DNA of 64,000 bases from Ardenticatenaceae bacterium (GCA_020634235.1 JACKCB010000002.1:248001-312000), one strand, 5' to 3'; positions 48,357 to 57,895 are shown, counted from the first letter of the stretch. Numbers and translations: made by a program. Notes: generated by a model not told the origin, from the letters alone.

Positions 48357-49862
48357 ATGTCCTCACCCTACCAAAACCTGTTAGCCAAAGTCAACGAAAT
48401 CCACGACCTGGAAAAAGCCTCCGGCCTGCTCATGTGGGACCGCGAGGTCATCATGCCCAAAGCCGGCAACACAATCCGCGTCCAGCAGATCACCACCCTG
48501 CGCCGCCTCATCCACCAGATGTCCACCTCAGACGAGATGGGCGAACAGATCGAGGCCGCCGCGGCCGAGCTGGCCGATGCCCCCTACGATAGCGACGAAG
48601 CCAGCCTCATCCGCTACCTGCGCGACCAGTTTGCCGAGGCCCGCAAGCTGCCGCCCGAGTTCGTCATTCGCGTCTCCACCATCAGTGGCCAGGCCAACCC
48701 CGTCTGGGTGCAGGCCCGCGCTGAAAACGACTTCGCCAGTTTCCGACCCTGGCTGGAACAGATCGTCGCCCTCGGCCAGGAGATGGCCGAACTGTATGGC
48801 TACGAAGACGAGAAGTACGACCCCCTGCTGGACAAATTCGAGAAGGGCATGAAGACAGCCGAAGTCCGCGCCATCTTCAACGCCCAAAAAGAAGCCACCC
48901 GCCCCCTGCTGCAGGCGATTCAGGAACGAGGCAAGCTGGTAGACGACGCCATCCTCCACCAGCCATACGACATCGACCAGCAGAAGGCATTTGCTCACTT
49001 CATCGCTCCCAAAGTGGGCTACGATTTCAGCCGCGGCTTCCTGGGAACAGCCGTCCATCCCTTCGCTTCCAGCTTCTCCCGTTACGATGCCCGCATCACC
49101 ACCCGCTGGTATCCTAACTTCATCAACCCCTCCCTGTTTGGCACGCTGCATGAATCAGGGCACGCCATCTATGAACAAGGGACGCACCCGGCCCTGGCCC
49201 GCACCCCCCTGGCCCGGGGCACCTCCTCCGGCATCCACGAATCCCAGTCGCGAATGATGGAAAATGTCGTCGGGCGCAGTTGGGGCTTCTGGCAGGCCTA
49301 CTTCCCGGTGCTGCAAGAGCATTTCCCGGCCCAGTTGGGTCACGTGGACGCCCACGATTTCTACCGCGCCGTGAACAAGGTCCAGCCCTCCTTTATTCGC
49401 GTCGAAGCGGACGAGCTTACCTACAACATGCACATCATTCTGCGCTTTGAGCTGGAGCAGGCGCTCATCAACGGCGACCTGGCCGTCGCCGACCTGCCCG
49501 CAGCCTGGAACGACAAGATGCGCGAACTGCTGGGCGTTGTGCCGCCCGACGACCGGCAGGGTGTGCTGCAGGATATTCACTGGTCGCGGCCCGGTTTTGG
49601 CTATTTCCCCACCTACGCACTGGGCAATCTCTACGCCGCCCAGCTTTACGAGGCGGCCGTCGCCCAGCAGCCGGCCATTGCCGAGGAGATGGCCCAGGGC
49701 CAGGTAACGTCGCTTCTGGCCTGGCTGGGTGAGCACATTCACCAGCATGGGCGCAAGTTCACCCCGGCCGAGTTGGTGCAGCGGGCCACCGGCCGGGCAC
49801 TCAGCCACGAAGCGTTTGTCCGTTACGTCACCAACAAGTTCAGCAGCATCTACGAGCTTTAG
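48357..49862 (+). CDS. Carboxypeptidase Taq (M32 metallocarboxypeptidase)
   Basis: This 501-residue enzyme removes C-terminal amino acids from peptides. The M32 zinc site is GTLHESGHAIYEQG (HExxH, about residues 263-276), with the downstream ESQSRMMEN Glu ligand and the family's DxRxT-like HPFASSFSRYDARITTR segment. The length is normal. A GGAG Shine-Dalgarno precedes ATG 48357. It follows the conjugation cluster by 86 bases on the same strand, and a role in peptide turnover downstream of it cannot be excluded, but M32 enzymes are common housekeeping enzymes. Confidence 0.95.
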   Translation: MSSPYQNLLAKVNEIHDLEKASGLLMWDREVIMPKAGNTIRVQQITTLRRLIHQMSTSDEMGEQIEAAAAELADAPYDSDEASLIRYLRDQFAEARKLPPEFVIRVSTISGQANPVWVQARAENDFASFRPWLEQIVALGQEMAELYGYEDEKYDPLLDKFEKGMKTAEVRAIFNAQKEATRPLLQAIQERGKLVDDAILHQPYDIDQQKAFAHFIAPKVGYDFSRGFLGTAVHPFASSFSRYDARITTRWYPNFINPSLFGTLHESGHAIYEQGTHPALARTPLARGTSSGIHESQSRMMENVVGRSWGFWQAYFPVLQEHFPAQLGHVDAHDFYRAVNKVQPSFIRVEADELTYNMHIILRFELEQALINGDLAVADLPAAWNDKMRELLGVVPPDDRQGVLQDIHWSRPGFGYFPTYALGNLYAAQLYEAAVAQQPAIAEEMAQGQVTSLLAWLGEHIHQHGRKFTPAELVQRATGRALSHEAFVRYVTNKFSSIYEL

Positions 49863-49882
49863 GGCTTAGTCCCCCCGCCAAC

Positions 49883-49920
49883 AAAAAACGCCAGGGCCGG
49901 TCCAACAGGCCGGCCCTGGC
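49883..49920 (-). terminator. Intrinsic terminator of the CNNM transporter operon
   Basis: On the minus strand an 11-bp stem (49920-49910 with 49900-49890) with a 9-base loop is followed by GTTTTTTGT (T residues opposite 49888-49883). It lies 31 bases downstream of the stop at 49951 and 30 bases from the convergent carboxypeptidase stop. Confidence 0.8.
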
Positions 49921-49950
49921 ATCTCACCTACTTGTCCCGCCAGGTTATTC

Positions 49951-51396
49951 TCAAGTGACCGCTTCGTCTGAGGGTGTGTCCGCGCTCCCGGCCGGGAAGC
50001 GCACCTTCGCCCGTGACACAGCCAACCCATCCACATCCAAAATCGTGAAATGAATCTGCTCATTCAGCACCGTTTCGTCACCAACGTGCGGTGGACGGCC
50101 TAACCTGGCCACAATAAGACCACCCACCGTCTCCACATCCGGCAGGCTCTCTTCCTCCCCCAGGTAAACATAATCCATCAGATCATCCAACAGATAAGTG
50201 CCGTCCACTTCCAGTTCCCCTGGCCCCAGCTCAATCAACGGTTCCCGTTCATGGTCGAACTCGTCTAGCACCTCGCCCACAATCTCTTCCACCAAATCTT
50301 CCAGAGTCACGATACCGGCGATACCACCAAACTCATCCAACACCACCGCCATGTGCAGCCGCTCATGCTTAAACGCCGCCAGCAGCTCCTCTACCGGCTT
50401 CGTCTCCGGCACGGCCGGGGCCGGCCGCAGCAGCAAGTCAATGTCAAACGGCCCCTTGCCGCGCAGCCGGAAGCTAAGCACATCCTTCAGGTGCAAAATA
50501 CCCACCACGTGGTCCAGATCACCCCGGTAAACCGGGAACCGGCTGTGGCGGCTCTCCACCAGGATCGCCACCAGGTCATCCAGCTCGATCTCATGGGGAA
50601 TCGCCTGCACTTTGCGACGCGGGGTCATAACCTGCCCCACCTGGCGGTCACTGAAATCAAAGATATTCAGGATCATCTCCTCTTCATCTTCATTCAGCAG
50701 ACCACCTTCCGCACTCTCGCTCACAATCAGCTCCAGCTCTTCCTGCGAATGGAGCCGTGCCTGGCCGTGGGCCGGCGGCACCCGCAGCACCCGCAGCAGC
50801 GCCGCACCAATGCCATTCAAAATGCGCACCGGCAGAATCAGAAGGGTTTGGGCCATGCGCATCGGCTGCACAATCAGCAGCACCGTCTTCTCGGCGGCGG
50901 CCAGGGCCAGCGACTTGGGTACCATCTCGCCCACAACCACGTGGAGGTAAGTCAGCAACCCCAGGCCCAGGACCGTGGCCAACGTATGCACCAGCGCCGG
51001 GGTTGGCTCTACGCCAAACAACAACGCCAGGTAAGGCTCAATAAAGTGGGCCACTTGCGGTTCGCCATACATACCCAGCCCCAATGAGGCAATCGTAATC
51101 CCCAACTGCGCGGTCGCAATATAGCGGTCCTGTTTTTGGCTGGAAGCAAGCACCATGTGAACTTTCTTGGCCTGCGCGTTCCCCTCATCCAGCAGTTGTT
51201 CAATACGGCTAGGGCGCACACCGATAATTGAGAACTCCGCCGCCACAAACAGGCCGTTAATCAGTACCAGGATGGCAATCACGATCAGCGGAATGGCCAG
51301 CGTGCCAATACCGGGCAGACCTTCCCCTTCGGCCATCGCCCCCAGATAAATGGCCGCCCCTGGAAAACTTAGTGCCAGCAAAATCCACTTAGTCAT
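49951..51396 (-). CDS. CNNM/CorC-type transporter (hemolysin C family), second copy
   Basis: This is a 481-residue protein. It has an N-terminal DUF21/CNNM transmembrane domain (after an extra leading helix), a CBS pair (HEIELDDLVAILVESRHSRFPVYRG... and HLKDVL onward, about 245-370), and a C-terminal CorC_HlyC domain (DGTYLLDDLMDYV...). Family members export Mg2+ or related ions. The 62-codon upstream extension overlaps the preceding gene in another frame and is rejected; ATG 51396 overlaps the upstream paralogue by 8 bases. Confidence 0.92.
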   Translation of the reverse strand: MTKWILLALSFPGAAIYLGAMAEGEGLPGIGTLAIPLIVIAILVLINGLFVAAEFSIIGVRPSRIEQLLDEGNAQAKKVHMVLASSQKQDRYIATAQLGITIASLGLGMYGEPQVAHFIEPYLALLFGVEPTPALVHTLATVLGLGLLTYLHVVVGEMVPKSLALAAAEKTVLLIVQPMRMAQTLLILPVRILNGIGAALLRVLRVPPAHGQARLHSQEELELIVSESAEGGLLNEDEEEMILNIFDFSDRQVGQVMTPRRKVQAIPHEIELDDLVAILVESRHSRFPVYRGDLDHVVGILHLKDVLSFRLRGKGPFDIDLLLRPAPAVPETKPVEELLAAFKHERLHMAVVLDEFGGIAGIVTLEDLVEEIVGEVLDEFDHEREPLIELGPGELEVDGTYLLDDLMDYVYLGEEESLPDVETVGGLIVARLGRPPHVGDETVLNEQIHFTILDVDGLAVSRAKVRFPAGSADTPSDEAVT

Positions 51397-52774
51397 TGGC
51401 GCTCGTCTCCCACTCATCAACGTGCGGGAATACTGCGTTCTGGTCCATTTGCAGCGAGACTTCGGCCACGCCCAAATCCTCCATCGATTCCACACGAATG
51501 GTCGTCTCATCAAATACCGCCTCATCGCCCACTTCGGCAATGCGGCCCAGCTTGTTGAGCACCAGCCCACTCAGCGTCACAGCATCATCATCCGGCAGGG
51601 AAAGGTCCAGGTATTCGTTGACATCGCTAACCAACAGGTCAGCCCGCAGGTGAACTCGCCGCCCCTCCTGGTCAAAAGTCATCAGCGCCATTTCGTTGTC
51701 AAACTCATCCTGCACCTCACCAAAAATCTCCTCGATGAGGTCCTCCAGCGTCAACAGCCCGGCCGTGCCGCCATATTCATCAAAGACGATGGCCATATAC
51801 TGGCGCTGTTCGCTCAGGGTTTGCCAGGCATCGATCACGGGCAGCGTTTCGGGCACGTGTACCACCTGGCGCAGAATTGTCGCCAGATTCTGATCTTCGC
51901 CGATGTAAAGACGGAAGAGATCTTTTATGTGGACAAAGCCGATGATATTGTCAATGGTGTCCCGGTAGAGGGGGATGCGGGTGTGTCCGGCATCCAGGGC
52001 CAGGTTAAGCAGTGTCTCGACACCGCTGTCATCTGGCGCGGCAACGATGCGCGTCCGATGGACCATGACTTCGCGCGCTGTCAAGTCCCGCATACGAAAG
52101 GCGTTGCGCAGCATCTGGCGCTCTTCGTCATCCAGCAGCCCTCCTTCGTGGCTTTCGGAGACCAATATCTCGATCTCTTCCGGTGAGTGGACGTGGGCGT
52201 GGCTGTCGCGGTGTTCAACGTTTAGAAGCCGCAGCAGCAGGTTGGCGCTGCCGTTAAAAAGCCAGATCAGCGGCCGGAAGAGGGTCACAGACCATTTGAC
52301 CGGCCAGATGACAGTCATGGCAACCTGTTCCGGGTACTGAATGGAGATAGATTTGGGCAGCAGTTCCCCTACAATGACCTGGAGAATGGTCAACAAGATC
52401 AGGATGATCGTGGCCGAAATAGACTGGGCCGCGGCATCGGACATCAGGCCCAGGTTCAGGCCCAGCCCATTGAGGAATTCGACGAAGCTCTCGATAGGTT
52501 GTACCAGGTAGCCGGAAAGGGCGTTCTGGCCATAGGCGCCCAGCACAAGGGAGGAGAGGGTGATGCCCAACTGGCAGGCGGCGACGTACCGGTCCAGGGC
52601 ATAGCTGTCTTCTAAGAAGGGGAGGAGCTGCCTGGCCAGCGTATTGCCGCTGGCTGCAAGCTGGCTGACGCGTGTCTTACGTGAGGCAACGGTTGAAAAC
52701 TCGCCGGCCACGTATAGTGCATTCACAGACACCATCAGGGCGATTGTGGCAAACGTTACAATTACAATCGTCAT
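51389..52774 (-). CDS. CNNM/CorC-type transporter (hemolysin C family), first copy
   Basis: This 461-residue paralogue of its downstream neighbour has the same order: three to four TM helices (1-150) with LYVAGEFSTVASRKTRV and the conserved VGELLPKS, two CBS motifs (MVHRTRIVAAPDD..., FVHIKDLFRLY) and a CorC_HlyC domain. Tandem pairs of these genes occur in several bacteria and may form heterodimers. It is preceded by a perfect promoter and an unusually long leader, suggesting ion-dependent regulation. Confidence 0.92.
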   Translation of the reverse strand: MTIVIVTFATIALMVSVNALYVAGEFSTVASRKTRVSQLAASGNTLARQLLPFLEDSYALDRYVAACQLGITLSSLVLGAYGQNALSGYLVQPIESFVEFLNGLGLNLGLMSDAAAQSISATIILILLTILQVIVGELLPKSISIQYPEQVAMTVIWPVKWSVTLFRPLIWLFNGSANLLLRLLNVEHRDSHAHVHSPEEIEILVSESHEGGLLDDEERQMLRNAFRMRDLTAREVMVHRTRIVAAPDDSGVETLLNLALDAGHTRIPLYRDTIDNIIGFVHIKDLFRLYIGEDQNLATILRQVVHVPETLPVIDAWQTLSEQRQYMAIVFDEYGGTAGLLTLEDLIEEIFGEVQDEFDNEMALMTFDQEGRRVHLRADLLVSDVNEYLDLSLPDDDAVTLSGLVLNKLGRIAEVGDEAVFDETTIRVESMEDLGVAEVSLQMDQNAVFPHVDEWETSAND

Positions 52775-53115
52775 GCTTTTCTGTTGCTCAAATGCTCAAT
52801 TGCTCAATACAGGGTCTGAATGGGGCAGGTATGCCCATGCAGCGCAAAATGGCCCCCGGCCGGGGTGCGCCCCAGCAGCCAAAGGCAAACAGATGGTTAA
52901 TCGGGGGGGACGATTACTTAAGGGGGGGTCACTACTATCAGCAGCCATCACAGACCCCGTATCGCCAGATGTCTCTGCGGCCACCGGTGTCACAGCCAGC
53001 TCCCTGATTGCTGCCGATCCATGAACGTATTCAATGTTCGCTGGACTAAAAACACGTTTTTTTACCTAAGGATTCTTCTGGGGGGACATTAGCGCTCGCT
53101 TGCTACCCAGATACG
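52775..53115 (-). promoter_or_regulatory. Long (about 340-nt) leader of the CNNM operon, candidate cis-regulatory RNA
   Basis: From the promoter at 53121-53149 transcription would begin near 53114, leaving an unusually long untranslated leader. Complementary segments are visible, such as CTGGG/CCCAG near the 5' end, CAGCA/TGCTG around 52935-53015, and GGTGCGCCCC with CCCCGGCCGGGG nearer the gene. It does not match the M-box, yybP-ykoY, ydaO or NiCo consensus patterns that I know. Near the gene there are tandem TTGAGCAA-like octamers (52786-52807). No open frame with a Shine-Dalgarno was seen. Confidence 0.5.
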
Positions 53116-53120
53116 ACCCA

Positions 53121-53149
53121 ATTATAGGTTAGCCCCCTCGATTGGTCAA
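53121..53149 (-). promoter_or_regulatory. Sigma70 promoter of the CNNM operon
   Basis: On the minus strand TTGACC (53149-53144) and a perfect TATAAT (53126-53121) are separated by 17 bases, an optimal arrangement. It is the only good promoter in the 461-base spacer for the minus-strand genes. Confidence 0.75.
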
Positions 53150-53220
53150 CCGAAAATGAACCAGCCGCCCGGCCGGGAGCACCCCCCACCCCACCTGGCC
53201 ATTGCCTGTGGCCGCTCCTT

Positions 53221-53229
53221 TGCTACAAT
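53221..53229 (+). promoter_or_regulatory. Extended -10 element for a predicted leaderless DUF309 mRNA
   Basis: TGC-TACAAT ends exactly 6 bases before ATG 53236. The sequence GCTACAATGCCCCTATG nearly matches that at priA (6292-6308). No Shine-Dalgarno is present. Confidence 0.55.
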
Positions 53230-53235
53230 GCCCCT

Positions 53236-54093
53236 ATGAACAACCAGACTGACAACACCCCCCTCATCGTCGGCTTCGTGGCCGACCTGATGTTCACCGT
53301 CCGCATTGAGACGGCGCTAAGCCCGTTGGGCTACCAGATGCGCTGGGTGGGCCAGGCCGCGGATATCGCCCCGGCCGGGGAAGCTACCCCCAACCCGCAG
53401 CCCGGCGAACCCCTCCAGGGCCAGAGCGGTGCCCTGTTCGAGCAGATTACCTTGTGGCAGCCAGCCCTGCTCATCTTTGACCTGGGCAACGAGGCCATAC
53501 CCTGGCAGCGCTGGATAGCCCTGCTCAAATCCTCACCCGCCACCCGCCGCATTCCCGTCCTCTGCTACGGCGCGCACGTCGACGTGGCCACGCTGCAAGC
53601 CGCCCGCGACGCCGGAGCCGATGAAGTGGTGGCCCGCTCCCGCTTTGCCAGCGCCCTGCCAGAGCTGGTTGGCCGGCTGGCCCGCCGGCCGGATACCGGC
53701 GGCATCCAGGCCGCCTGCGCCGAGCCGCTGTCTGAACTGGCCATTAAGGGGCTTGAGGCCTACAACCGGGGCGCCTATTACGACGCCCACGAAGAGCTGG
53801 AGTTTGCCTGGAAAGCTGACCCTGGCCCCGGCCGGGATCTCTACCGCGCCATCCTGCAAATCGCCGTGGCCTACTACCAGATCGAGCGCGGCAATTACCG
53901 CGGCGCGCTCAAAATGCTGCTGCGCGTCCGCCAGTGGCTCGAACCCCTACCCGACACCTGTCGCGGCGTCGATGTGGCCCAACTACGCCAGGATACCATC
54001 GCCGTGCATGAAGCCCTGCTCCAACTAGGGCCAGATCGACTAACCGACCTGGACCGCAGCCTTTTCCGGCCGGTCAGCTACCAAACCCCCTAG
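53236..54093 (+). CDS. Receiver-like domain fused to DUF309
   Basis: This is a 285-residue protein. The N-terminal half (about 8-155) has a response-regulator-like alternation: VGFVADLMFTVRIETALSPLGY, LLIFDLGNE and IPVLCYGAHVD followed by ARDAGADEVVARSRF. It has FDLGN where a phosphoacceptor Asp would lie, so phosphorylation is uncertain. The C-terminal part (about 175-235) is DUF309: YNRGAYYDAHEELEFAWKA and AILQIAVAYYQIERGNYRGALKML. DUF309 function is unknown. The fusion suggests signal-dependent control of that domain. Confidence 0.78.
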   Translation: MNNQTDNTPLIVGFVADLMFTVRIETALSPLGYQMRWVGQAADIAPAGEATPNPQPGEPLQGQSGALFEQITLWQPALLIFDLGNEAIPWQRWIALLKSSPATRRIPVLCYGAHVDVATLQAARDAGADEVVARSRFASALPELVGRLARRPDTGGIQAACAEPLSELAIKGLEAYNRGAYYDAHEELEFAWKADPGPGRDLYRAILQIAVAYYQIERGNYRGALKMLLRVRQWLEPLPDTCRGVDVAQLRQDTIAVHEALLQLGPDRLTDLDRSLFRPVSYQTP

Positions 54094-54105
54094 CCGGCCG
54101 CCGGC

Positions 54106-56838
54106 TCACTTACGATCCGGCCAGAAACGACGGCGCAGCCACTTCTCAATCTCTACCGCCACAAAGACCACGGTACTGGCCAACATACTGACGGCCAGCT
54201 CCTGCCAGGTCAGCGCCCGCGTACTAAAGAAGCTCTGCAAAAACGGGATGTAGATCAGGCACAACTGCAAGAAGAAGGTTAGCAGCACCGCCCCCAGCAT
54301 CGCCCGGTTAGACATGAAGCCAATGCGGAAGAGCGAATCCTTGTTGGACCGCAGCGCCAGGGCGTTGCCCATCTGCGAGAGAGTCAACGTGGTAAACACC
54401 ATCGTCCGCCACGGCCCGGCCGGGTCAATGCGCCAGGAAATGTAGCCCAGCAGCAGCGATACCAACCCCATCAGGAAGCCAACCCAGATAATCTGCCAGC
54501 CAATCCCCCGGCTAAACACGCTTTCATCCGGCCGGAACGGCGAGCGGCGCATAATCCCCCGCTCAGCCGGTTCCACCGTCAGCGCCAGACCCGGTAAGCC
54601 ATCGGTTACCAGGTTCACCCACAAAATCTGGATGGGCAGCAGCGGCAGGGGCATCCCCAGGAAGGGGGCAACCAACATCACCGCCAGCTCACCCGTATTG
54701 CTAGACAGCGTGTACTTGATGAACTTGCGGATGTTGTCATAGATAACCCGCCCTTCTTCCACCGCGGCCACAATCGTGGCGAAGTTATCATCCAGCAGCA
54801 CCATGTCCGCCGCCTCTTTAGAGACGTCGGTACCGGTCACACCCATGGCCACGCCAATATCAGCCTTCTTCAGCGCCGGGGCGTCGTTCACCCCATCGCC
54901 GGTCATGGCCACCACCTGCCCCTTATCTTGCAGCGCCGTCACAATGTTCAGCTTGTGTTCCGGCGAAACGCGGGCATATACGGGCATCGTCTCCACCACC
55001 TCTTCCAGCGCCGCCAACGACATCTCTTCCAAGCGCCGGCCGGTGAGGTACGGGTCGCCCTCCTGGGCAATATCCAACTCGCGGGCGATGTAACCGGCGG
55101 TTAGCGGATGGTCACCGGTGATCATCACCGGCCGGATACCAGCCTGGCGGGCAGTGGCCACAGCCAGTTTCACCTCCGGCCGGGGCGGGTCCAACATGCC
55201 AATCAACCCAATAATCGTCAGCTCCTGCTCCAGAATCTCCTCCTCCCCATCGGGCGGCAGCGCCACCACCGGCCGGAAGGCCACCCCCAGCACCCGCTGC
55301 CCATTCTGGGCCATCTCCGCGTTGGCCTGTTCAATCCGCTGCACCATCGCCTCATCCAGCGGCACCACCTGATCGCCCAGCCACACCCCGCTGCTCACAT
55401 CCAGCAGCGAATCCACCGCCCCTTTGCTAAAGGCCACAAACGGGGACTGCCGCCAGGGAACGTTGCTCTCATCCGCCTCGCTTTCATTGAGTCGGTGGAC
55501 CGTAGTCATGCGCTTGCGTTCAGAAGTAAAGGGCACTTCGGCCACGCGCGGCCACCGCGCCTCCAGCTCTTCTTTGGAGATGCCCACCTGGGCCGCGGCA
55601 ATAACCAGGGCCGTCTCCGTGGGGTCGCCAATGGCGTTGTTGCCATCGGCCCCGGCCGGGAGCAAAACCGCATCCGTGCACAACGACATCGCCTTCAACA
55701 ACAGCACCGTACTGCGCGACGGCGGGTCCACTGCCGGATTCTCCTCCGCATTCACCAGCCGTGTGGGCACCTCGTGCAGCGTATCCACCGGCCGCTGCTT
55801 GCCGGCCACCTCCAAAATAGTCACCGTCATCCGGTTCTGCGTCAGCGTGCCCGTCTTGTCAGAACAGATCACCGTCACCGACCCCAACGTCTCCACCGCC
55901 GTCAGCTTGCGCACCAGCGCATTACGCTGCAACATTCGCTGCGAGCCTAGCGCCAGCGCCACCGTCACCACCGCGGCCAACCCCTCCGGAATAGCCGCCA
56001 CGGCCATACTGATGCCCGTCAGCAGCAGCACTTCAAAATCCTCGCCCCGCAGCAGCCCCAGCACCACCACCAGCACAATAATCGCCAGCGCCACCACCGC
56101 CAACACCCGGCCCAGGCGATCCAGGCGGCGCTGCAGCGGTGTTGGCGCCCGTTCCACATTCTGAATCAGCTCGGCGATCTTCCCCAGTTCCGTCTGCATC
56201 CCCGTTTCGGTTACCACGATGGTACCGCGGCCATAGGTGATCACCGTGCCCATGTACACCATGCTGCGCCGGTCCCCCAGCGGCAAGTCGCGGCTCCCCT
56301 GCGCCGTCGTCTCCTTCTGCACCGCATCCGACTCACCGGTCAGCGCCGATTCCTGCACCTGCAAGCTGGCGCTGCGCACCAGGCGGCCATCGGCCGGCAC
56401 CAGGTTACCCGCTTCCAACAGCACAACGTCGCCCGGCACCAACCCGGTGGCCGCAATCTCTTGCAGCTCCCCATCGCGCCGCACCTTCACCACCGGCACG
56501 GCCAGCTTCTTCAGGGCGGCCATCGCCTGCTCGGCGCGATACTCCTGGCTGTAACCCAACACGGCATTAATCACCACAATGGCCATGATGACCACCGCGT
56601 CGCTGTACTCCCGCAAAAAAACGGAGACAAGGGCGGCGAGGATCAGGATGACAACCATAATGCCGGTAAACTGCTCCCAAAGAATCCGCCAACGGCTCTT
56701 CAGCCCCCGTTCAATCAGTTCGTTCGGCCCATGCTCAGCCAGGCGACGTACCGCCTCGCTGTGGGTCAACCCATTTTTCTGATCGCTCTGCAGCTTCTGT
56801 ATAACTTCCTGGGCTGGTAGTTTGTACCAATCACTCAT
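54106..56838 (-). CDS. Cation-transporting P-type ATPase (Ca2+-ATPase-like, P2A)
   Basis: This 910-residue pump has the full P-type layout: an N-terminal cation ATPase domain, TM1-4 with PEGL (AAIPEGLAAVVTVALALGSQRM), the phosphorylation site DKTGTLT (about 327-333), KGA(V) in the nucleotide domain, MTGDGVNDAPALKKADIGVAMG and six C-terminal helices including NLVTDGLPGLALT, as in SERCA-type enzymes. It exports Ca2+ or Mn2+. The start at 56838 has an AAGGGA Shine-Dalgarno; a 21-codon upstream extension is rejected. Confidence 0.95.
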   Translation of the reverse strand: MSDWYKLPAQEVIQKLQSDQKNGLTHSEAVRRLAEHGPNELIERGLKSRWRILWEQFTGIMVVILILAALVSVFLREYSDAVVIMAIVVINAVLGYSQEYRAEQAMAALKKLAVPVVKVRRDGELQEIAATGLVPGDVVLLEAGNLVPADGRLVRSASLQVQESALTGESDAVQKETTAQGSRDLPLGDRRSMVYMGTVITYGRGTIVVTETGMQTELGKIAELIQNVERAPTPLQRRLDRLGRVLAVVALAIIVLVVVLGLLRGEDFEVLLLTGISMAVAAIPEGLAAVVTVALALGSQRMLQRNALVRKLTAVETLGSVTVICSDKTGTLTQNRMTVTILEVAGKQRPVDTLHEVPTRLVNAEENPAVDPPSRSTVLLLKAMSLCTDAVLLPAGADGNNAIGDPTETALVIAAAQVGISKEELEARWPRVAEVPFTSERKRMTTVHRLNESEADESNVPWRQSPFVAFSKGAVDSLLDVSSGVWLGDQVVPLDEAMVQRIEQANAEMAQNGQRVLGVAFRPVVALPPDGEEEILEQELTIIGLIGMLDPPRPEVKLAVATARQAGIRPVMITGDHPLTAGYIARELDIAQEGDPYLTGRRLEEMSLAALEEVVETMPVYARVSPEHKLNIVTALQDKGQVVAMTGDGVNDAPALKKADIGVAMGVTGTDVSKEAADMVLLDDNFATIVAAVEEGRVIYDNIRKFIKYTLSSNTGELAVMLVAPFLGMPLPLLPIQILWVNLVTDGLPGLALTVEPAERGIMRRSPFRPDESVFSRGIGWQIIWVGFLMGLVSLLLGYISWRIDPAGPWRTMVFTTLTLSQMGNALALRSNKDSLFRIGFMSNRAMLGAVLLTFFLQLCLIYIPFLQSFFSTRALTWQELAVSMLASTVVFVAVEIEKWLRRRFWPDRK

Positions 56839-56981
56839 GGAGAATCCCTTTCCCAGCCCGCCTATGCCGGATACCCGCCGGCCAAAGGGGGCTGCGGACA
56901 ACTGAAATGGCGTACCTGGCAGGTGGGGATGTTGTTGTTACCTGGTTGGCACATCGGGGTGCCTGTTAAGCGTGTATTGCT

Positions 56982-57016
56982 GGCCTCCGTCAGGCTGGCG
57001 ACGGAAGCCAAGTATA
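56982..57016 (-). promoter_or_regulatory. Inverted repeat at the promoter of the P-type ATPase gene
   Basis: On the minus strand, TATACT (57016-57011) preceded by TGTGC is a plausible extended -10. Directly downstream GGCTTCCGTC (57009-57000) and GACGGAGGCC (56991-56982) form a 10-bp inverted repeat with one G-T pair and an 8-base spacer. It overlaps the predicted start site, so a repressor operator is as likely as an RNA hairpin. The remaining 315-base spacer holds no gene. Confidence 0.4.
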
Positions 57017-57152
57017 GCACACTGCGCCAGATTACGGCATAGGACCCCGGCCGGGGACAACCCTCATTTCCCCCAATTGCCAGCGCCCCACCAGCAAAAA
57101 CAGGTATAATGCAGCCACCTAGCCAAAAATCTGCGGAGGCAAGATTACCAAC

Positions 57153-57878
57153 ATGAGCCAGACCTATATTCCCAAACGAGCGATGCTCATATTTGCCCAT
57201 CCAGACGACATCGAATTTGGCGTTGCCGGCACCGCCGCCTTGTGGGCCAAACACGGCAGCGAAGTAGTCTACGTGGTCATTACCGATGGCAACGTGGGCA
57301 GCCACGAGGAAGGCATGACCAGCGTGCGCATTGCCGAGATACGGCGCACGGAGCAGCGGGCCGCCGCCGAAGCTGCCGGCGCTAAAGAGTGCCTGTTCCT
57401 GGGCTATCACGACGGCCTGCTGCAGCCCACGCTGGCGCTGCGCAAAGACCTGGTGCGGCTGCTGCGCCGCTACAAGCCCAACGCCGTTATCTGCGGTGAC
57501 CCCACCGTCTTTTTCCCCGGCGATACGCGCATCAACCATCCCGACCACCGCGCCGCGGCCACCGCCGCCATCGATGCCGTCTTCCCGGCTTGCGAGATGC
57601 CCCTGCTCTACCCCGACCTGGAAGCGGAAGGGTTGACGCCGCACAAAGTAAACTACGTTTACGTCTCTAATCCGCGCGAAGCCAATTACTTCGTGGACAT
57701 TAGCGAAACCATCGACACCAAAATCGAAGCGTTGCGCCAGCACAAGAGCCAGCTAGGCGATTGGGACCCGGATGAGCGGCTGCGGGACTGGTCGGGGCAG
57801 GTGGGCAGCAAGGTGGGCTTCAGGCACGCGGAAGCGTTCCGGCGCATCACCCTGAAGCCGGATGAGGAAACGGCGTAG
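57153..57878 (+). CDS. PIG-L family N-acetylglucosaminyl deacetylase
   Basis: This 241-residue zinc deacetylase has AHPDD (residues 15-19) near the N terminus and the second zinc motif in NHPDHRAA (about 129-136). The family removes acetyl groups from GlcNAc conjugates (GlcNAc-PI, bacillithiol or mycothiol precursors) or related compounds. The C terminus (ALRQHKSQLGDW...FRHAEAFRRI) is typical of bacterial LmbE members. A GGAGG Shine-Dalgarno precedes ATG 57153. The actual substrate is not evident from the neighbours. Confidence 0.92.
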   Translation: MSQTYIPKRAMLIFAHPDDIEFGVAGTAALWAKHGSEVVYVVITDGNVGSHEEGMTSVRIAEIRRTEQRAAAEAAGAKECLFLGYHDGLLQPTLALRKDLVRLLRRYKPNAVICGDPTVFFPGDTRINHPDHRAAATAAIDAVFPACEMPLLYPDLEAEGLTPHKVNYVYVSNPREANYFVDISETIDTKIEALRQHKSQLGDWDPDERLRDWSGQVGSKVGFRHAEAFRRITLKPDEETA

Positions 57879-57895
57879 CGGCAGATTGAGGCCGG

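Noticed and set aside
52786..52807. Tandem octamers near the CNNM start as a CRISPR or VNTR
   Set aside because: Only three short TGCTCAAT/A units with no spacers; too small for CRISPR, noted only as part of the leader.
52775..53115. Known Mg2+ (M-box), Mn2+ (yybP-ykoY) or c-di-AMP riboswitch
   Set aside because: None of the conserved sequence blocks of these classes could be found, so the leader is left unclassified.
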